A stretch of DNA of 64,000 nucleotides, taken from positions 1 to 64,000 of the forward strand of contig JAJCXK010000088.1 of the NCBI GenBank assembly GCA_029263475.1, in the 5' to 3' direction. The stretch comes from Candidatus Nitrosopumilus sp. GTDB lineage: Archaea; Thermoproteota; Nitrososphaeria; Nitrososphaerales; Nitrosopumilaceae. A program made the translations under genes and the position numbers. Below are positions 60,664 through 64,000 of the stretch, piece by piece. Every line of letters begins with the position of its first letter. Position 1 is the stretch's first letter. Under the pieces are notes generated by a model. That model ran no database searches. It saw nothing but the letters and a program-made list of their open reading frames with translations, and was not told where the DNA came from.

Positions 60664-60885
60664 ATGGTCAAACACTCAAAAGCAAAAAAGGCCCTTAAAG
60701 GACTGGGTGCTCGTTACGGAATTAAACTTAGAAAACAATATTCTAAAGTCCATTATACGCTAAAAGAAAAAAGAACTTGCCCAGAATGTGGTTCACAAAC
60801 GTTTGGACGAGATGCTGTGGGTATTTGGTCCTGTAAAAAATGCAGCTATAAAGTAGCTGGAACTGCATATGACATTAAGCTTTAG
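60664..60885 (+). CDS. rpl37ae: Ribosomal protein L37Ae
   Basis: A 73-residue zinc-ribbon ribosomal protein with GLGARYGIKLRKQYSKVHYT and a CxxC...CxxC site (CPECGSQTFGRDAVGIWSCK, then KCSYKVAGTAYD). It is placed after Rrp42 as in most archaea. Its end overlaps the start of the next gene by 17 bases. Confidence 0.95.
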   Translation: MVKHSKAKKALKGLGARYGIKLRKQYSKVHYTLKEKRTCPECGSQTFGRDAVGIWSCKKCSYKVAGTAYDIKL

Positions 60886-61105
60886 TGCAAAAATCACTGT
60901 TGATGCAAAAGACAAGTCAAAGTCGATTTATGATTCAATTAATGTGGACAATGAGTTCTATCCTGAAAATCCCGTAAAAACTCTGATAGAATTCGACAAG
61001 AATATTGTCATTTCTGTTGAATCTGGAAATTTAGCTCATCTTAGAGCAAATCTAAATTCTACCCTAAGATTAATTCAGGCCAGCTATGATTCAATAAACG
61101 AATAA
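60869..61105 (+). CDS. pcc1: KEOPS complex subunit Pcc1
   Basis: A 78-residue dimeric KEOPS component that helps make the t6A modification of tRNA. It has the two-strand start SFSAKITVDAKDKSKSIYDS, a middle EFYPENPVKTLIEFDKNIVI, and the helix LRANLNSTLRLIQASYDSIN, typical of Pcc1/LAGE3. The overlap with L37Ae indicates joint translation. Confidence 0.85.
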   Translation: MTLSFSAKITVDAKDKSKSIYDSINVDNEFYPENPVKTLIEFDKNIVISVESGNLAHLRANLNSTLRLIQASYDSINE

Positions 61106-61151
61106 AGTTTGGAGTATTTTGCACATGTTTCAAGTTCTATCTCTGAATCAC

Positions 61152-61157
61152 TATATA
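61152..61157 (+). promoter_or_regulatory. TATA box before the small zinc ribbon
   Basis: TATATA within ACTATATAGATAA precedes the TTG at 61194 by 36 nt and could serve as an internal promoter of the exosome cluster. Confidence 0.45.
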
Positions 61158-61193
61158 GATAATTTCATATTGAAACCCTGTTGATTTCAAGCA

Positions 61194-61313
61194 TTGTCTA
61201 GATGGAACTGTAAGAAATGCGATATGCCTGTTACCACTATGGATCCAAGCAGTACCATGGCATGTCCAAACTGTGGCAAGGGCATGGTAATGCTTGAAGA
61301 CTTGGTTGACTGA
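61194..61313 (+). CDS. Zinc-ribbon protein in the usual rpoP position (39 aa)
   Basis: From TTG 61194 the frame reads MSRWNCKKCDMPVTTMDPSS followed by TMACPNCGKGMVMLEDLVD. Two Cys-x2-Cys pairs with about 15 residues between fit an Rpb12/RpoP-type ribbon. In many archaea rpoP lies here, between L37Ae and prefoldin beta. The basic C-terminal KxRP of RpoP is missing and the end is acidic, so it may be divergent RpoP or an unrelated ribbon. Confidence 0.55.
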   Translation: MSRWNCKKCDMPVTTMDPSSTMACPNCGKGMVMLEDLVD

Positions 61314-61388
61314 ATATATTCAAACATCATTCAATTCAGAATCTTGAATAGCGGTAAAGATATAATGAAACAATTTTTTTAACTAATC

Positions 61389-61784
61389 ATGTCCTCACCT
61401 CAAATGCCGCCATGGCTTCAGGAACAGCTTATGAAGATGCAACAGTCTCAGCAGAATCTCCAGTCAATCGTAACTCAAAAGCAACATCTTGAGATTGAAA
61501 AAGCTGAAACGCAAAAAGCTCTTGAGGAATTGAGAAAAATAACTGATGATGATACTGTGTTCAAACAAGCTGGAACCATTCTAATAAAATCTAAAAAACA
61601 AGAACTAATCGATGAATTGGAAGAAAGAATTGAAATGGCCAAGACGCGTGCAACTGTGCTTGAAAAACAAGAAACACGTCTCAAAGAAACTCTTAAGGAA
61701 CAAGAAGCAAAAATAACTGAGATGATGAAAGGCGGTTCTCCAAATGCCCCTCCAGCTCCCGTAGAAGATAATCCTAGAAAATAA
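61389..61784 (+). CDS. pfdB: Prefoldin beta subunit
   Basis: A 131-residue coiled-coil protein. It starts PPWLQEQLMKMQQSQQNLQS, has the hairpin region DTVFKQAGTILIKSKKQELI, and a second helix (about 75-115). It pairs with PfdA (31257) to form prefoldin, which holds unfolded proteins. It ends the conserved exosome-prefoldin cluster. The tail is Gly/Pro-rich. Confidence 0.92.
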   Translation: MSSPQMPPWLQEQLMKMQQSQQNLQSIVTQKQHLEIEKAETQKALEELRKITDDDTVFKQAGTILIKSKKQELIDELEERIEMAKTRATVLEKQETRLKETLKEQEAKITEMMKGGSPNAPPAPVEDNPRK

Positions 61785-61831
61785 AACACTAGATCCATTT
61801 CACATGAGATATTAACAATTCGCTACAATCA

Positions 61832-62524
61832 TTGTTTGTGAAATTAGAAAACCTTCGAATCATTGTTGATGACAGAGAACGAAAAAGCGGAATCCCTGAT
61901 CTTCTAAAGTCAGTTGGCTTGAATATCGAAATGAAAACGCTTCCAATTGGGGATTACATTGTTGCACCCGAGACCGTTGTTGAGAGAAAGAGCATTCGTG
62001 ATTTGATGGCTTCTGTTTTTGATGGGCGACTTTTTGATCAGTGTTCTAGGTTGAAGGAACATTTTGAATATCCCATAATACTTGTGGAGGGTAATGTTGA
62101 TGAGATTGAAGAAATAACTGAAAATCCTTTGATATTCTATGGTGCAATTTCAACTGTTGTACTTGATTTCAAAATTCCCATAATTCCTACTCCTAGTGCT
62201 GCCCATACTGCAAAATTGCTTGTATCTTTGTGTTCAAAGAAAGATGCTCCAAAGGGACCATATTTGAAAAAAATCAAAAAATCTTCTGATTTAGAAAAGC
62301 AGCAGCTTTCAGTACTTTGCAGTTTGCCCGGAATTGGCGAAAAATTTGCAATTAGGATGCTTGCAAAATTTGGAACTCCTTCGAAAGTTTTTAGTGCGAC
62401 TATCTCTGAGTTGGCAAAAGTTGAAGGTCTGGGAGAATCTAGGGCAAAAAAAGTCAAAAAAACTCTGGACTCTAAAAGCAAATTTCTCAATACCACAAAT
62501 CAAAAAACCCTACATGATTTATGA
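61832..62524 (+). CDS. XPF/ERCC4-type structure-specific nuclease
   Basis: A 230-residue nuclease without a helicase domain. The ERCC4 catalytic motif is VDDRERKSGIPDLL (about 10-23) with GDYIVAPETVVERKSIRDLM (ERKxxxD). C-terminal helix-hairpin-helix elements are LCSLPGIGEKFAIRMLAKFG and AKVEGLGESRAKKVKKTL. It should cut branched DNA at 3' flaps with PCNA, as in crenarchaeal XPF. The start is TTG or GTG; the exact one is unclear. Confidence 0.92.
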   Translation: MFVKLENLRIIVDDRERKSGIPDLLKSVGLNIEMKTLPIGDYIVAPETVVERKSIRDLMASVFDGRLFDQCSRLKEHFEYPIILVEGNVDEIEEITENPLIFYGAISTVVLDFKIPIIPTPSAAHTAKLLVSLCSKKDAPKGPYLKKIKKSSDLEKQQLSVLCSLPGIGEKFAIRMLAKFGTPSKVFSATISELAKVEGLGESRAKKVKKTLDSKSKFLNTTNQKTLHDL

Positions 62525-62723
62525 TCCTTCAAACAAATCAGAAATTTCACGTTGGATTCAACAAAATAACCCCATGGGCATTTTTTTGATTTGAATTTTG
62601 TAATTTTAGATATTTGTAGAAAAACAATATTCGTTTACGAACATCTTTTCATGGTTATTGTGCATCCAATCTAATTCGTAATTGAAAATTACTGGTTTTG
62701 AAATAGTGAAGATATGTGGCTGC

Positions 62724-63230
62724 TCATTTGTGGTGTGGTGTGGAAATGAATTTTCCTTTTAGTAATTTTCTTTTTAGTGGTGTTCCACAGCTTGGACATT
62801 CCTTTCCTGTATTGTGACTGGTTTTACATCCTGGACAATAATGAATCCATTTCCCTACATCTTTAATTCCCTTTGTCATAATTGGAGATACTCTCAAGCC
62901 CAAATTTTTGGCTACGTTTGAAATTGCAAAATCGTCGCTAATTATTTCACCGTTCATTTCAATTCCAAGTGCAATGATGGAGATATCTTGTTTTGATAAC
63001 TGTGGAAAATCACCCGTATCTTTGGATTCTTTCACTGCAAATTTCACCGATTCAATTCCGGGTTCTCTGATTTTCAGTCTGTTTGTTTCAAGCAATGTTC
63101 CCAAGGCATCATGATTTTTCTTAATGTGTTTTATTTCGTCAAAAACTGAAGATGTTGTATAACAATCCTCAGATGATCCAAATGGTACTCCTGCATAAAA
63201 TGCGCTTGCATCTAAAATTCTAAAACCCAA
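62724..63230 (-). CDS. nob1: Endonuclease Nob1 (PIN domain plus zinc ribbon)
   Basis: A 168-residue archaeal Nob1. The PIN domain has the acidic residues in RILDASAFYAG, TTSSVFDEIKHI and ISDDFAISNVAKNLGL. The zinc ribbon is CPGCKTSHNTGKECPSCG near the C-terminus. It matures the 3' end of 16S rRNA by cutting pre-rRNA. It overlaps the NAD kinase gene by 11 bases and is read after it. Confidence 0.92.
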   Translation of the reverse strand: MGFRILDASAFYAGVPFGSSEDCYTTSSVFDEIKHIKKNHDALGTLLETNRLKIREPGIESVKFAVKESKDTGDFPQLSKQDISIIALGIEMNGEIISDDFAISNVAKNLGLRVSPIMTKGIKDVGKWIHYCPGCKTSHNTGKECPSCGTPLKRKLLKGKFISTPHHK

Positions 63231-64000
63231 GCTTGCTCATCTGTCTCAACCCTCGTTTCTTCAATCTTACAAAGACTGCGGGTTTTTTGTATTTCTTAAT
63301 GGTGATTGTTTCTTCGTATCCTGCTGATTTGACAACTTGTGCATCCATTGCAATGTTACAATCGTGAGAACACGTTATTTCGATTTTCTCATCTGGTACT
63401 ATCAGGGATGCTAGTCTATAGACCGGGGCTACTGGTGTGATGATCAATATGTCCAAACTTTCATGTAAAATTGGTCCTCCTAATGAAAATGAGTGTCCGG
63501 TGGAACCACTCGGAGTCGCAATGATGAGTCCATCCATCTTCTGTTTTACTATGTCGTTTTGAAATTTAATTTTGATTTCTGCAGTCTTGGTCAGGTTTGT
63601 CCTGGTAATGTAAATCTCATTTAACGCTGGCGGGAATTCTTTTCCTCCACAAGATGCAATAACTCTTGTTCTTTTGTCCAAAAAGAAATTATTTTTTTGA
63701 ATCTGATCAATTGCTTCATCGATTTCGTCGATCTTTATTTCTGCCAATATGCCTCTGTTTCCTCCTACGTTGATTGTCAAAATTGGCACTTCATTTTCTA
63801 GACTCCTGAAAACTCTAAGTGTTGTTCCGTCTCCTCCCAGAGTCACGACTAAATCCAGTTTTTCTTTTTTTAATTCTTCTAGTGTCTCAATTTGCTTGGC
63901 GCCTTCAACCACGATTGGTGAAATTGTAAACACCTTTGATTTTTTTGCCAATAATTTTTTTGCAACGTCTTGTGCAGCCTGTTCTGAATCTTTAGAACCG
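63220..64000 (-). CDS. nadK: NAD kinase, start beyond the window
   Basis: The C-terminal 260 residues of an NAD kinase making NADP from NAD and ATP or polyphosphate. The GGDG motif is VVTLGGDGTTLRVFR, with GNRGILAEI, the NAD-binding TPSGSTGHSFSLGGPIL, and a C-terminal TCSHDCNIAMDAQ. The open frame runs on past 63951 to the edge (GSKDSEQAAQDVAKKLL), so the gene is cut by the window and starts outside. It overlaps Nob1. Confidence 0.93.
   Translation of the reverse strand, partial: GSKDSEQAAQDVAKKLLAKKSKVFTISPIVVEGAKQIETLEELKKEKLDLVVTLGGDGTTLRVFRSLENEVPILTINVGGNRGILAEIKIDEIDEAIDQIQKNNFFLDKRTRVIASCGGKEFPPALNEIYITRTNLTKTAEIKIKFQNDIVKQKMDGLIIATPSGSTGHSFSLGGPILHESLDILIITPVAPVYRLASLIVPDEKIEITCSHDCNIAMDAQVVKSAGYEETITIKKYKKPAVFVRLKKRGLRQMSKLGF

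Noticed and set aside
62502-62594. Possible 26-aa peptide MIYDPSNKSEIS... after the XPF-type nuclease
   Set aside because: It begins inside the nuclease stop region, has no motif and no promoter signal.

Overview
The window is a dense, AT-rich archaeal chromosome segment, most likely from an ammonia-oxidising thaumarchaeon close to Nitrosopumilus. The grounds are a eukaryote-type topoisomerase IB, archaeal/eukaryal ribosomal proteins (L10/P0, L12/P1, L18e, L19e, L30, L32e, L37Ae), archaeal RNA polymerase subunit D, an exosome (Rrp4-Rrp41-Rrp42), a proteasome alpha subunit, prefoldin, SBDS, Cbf5, CofE for F420, and many small zinc-binding and helix-turn-helix proteins. TATA boxes often sit 20-30 nt before the start codon, which suggests leaderless mRNAs, and TTG/GTG starts are common. 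The genus is an inference from gene content; no 16S gene is present.

Region by region. 1-1.5 kb: a 12-bp tandem repeat encoding Thr/Asp runs, a tiny zinc-ribbon gene, a UspA protein and a tRNA(CAU) with an intron-like insert and no recognisable 3' end. 1.5-10.9 kb: topoisomerase IB, an SDR, an Hrq1/MrfA-like helicase, a solitary DNA methyltransferase, TatA, a shortened PII-like protein, an MFS transporter, a methyltransferase and proteasome alpha. 10.9-13.5 kb: an accessory patch with a Cys-rich protein, a 276-aa glycine-rich protein, a SHOCT-like membrane protein, a gene interrupted by one in-frame stop, and several short repeats. 13.5-20.2 kb: glutamate dehydrogenase, a Toprim protein, a Vms1-like release factor, L12, a TRIC-like membrane protein and two UspA proteins. 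20.3-26.7 kb: L10-L1, L11-NusG-SecE and L19e-L32e on the minus strand, interrupted by a plus-strand patch of Lrp and small membrane or zinc-binding proteins.

26.8-40.6 kb: PEP carboxykinase, a membrane-anchored subtilase, superoxide dismutase, prefoldin alpha, FtsY with a long C-terminal tail, ornithine carbamoyltransferase, then L18-S5-L30-L15-SecY-AdkA-EMC3-Cmk-Cbf5 as one tightly packed block. 40.6-51 kb: an intron-containing tRNA-Ser(GGA), a second Vms1-like factor, a 2-hydroxyglutarate-oxidase-like flavoprotein, a 2-hydroxyacid dehydrogenase, a two-gene 2-oxoacid:ferredoxin oxidoreductase, several unknown genes and CofE. 51.2-55.7 kb: two consecutive LeuC-LeuD pairs of different type, then a sugar-nucleotide transferase. 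55.7-64 kb: rpoD-L18e-L13-S9 (minus), SBDS-Rrp4-Rrp41-Rrp42-L37Ae-Pcc1-zinc ribbon-prefoldin beta (plus), an XPF-type nuclease, Nob1 and a partial NAD kinase.

Most of the window is informational housekeeping: translation, secretion (SecY, SecE, FtsY, EMC3/Oxa1-like, TatA), RNA processing and ribosome assembly, and stalled-ribosome handling. Central carbon and nitrogen metabolism (KorAB, PckA, GDH, PII-like, ArgF, LeuCD) is interleaved. I did not find a clearly new multi-gene system. The least explained parts are the 10.9-13.5 kb patch, the tRNA remnant with the repeat gene at the left edge, the small-protein patch at 22.5-23.5 kb, and the paralogous Vms1-like pair.
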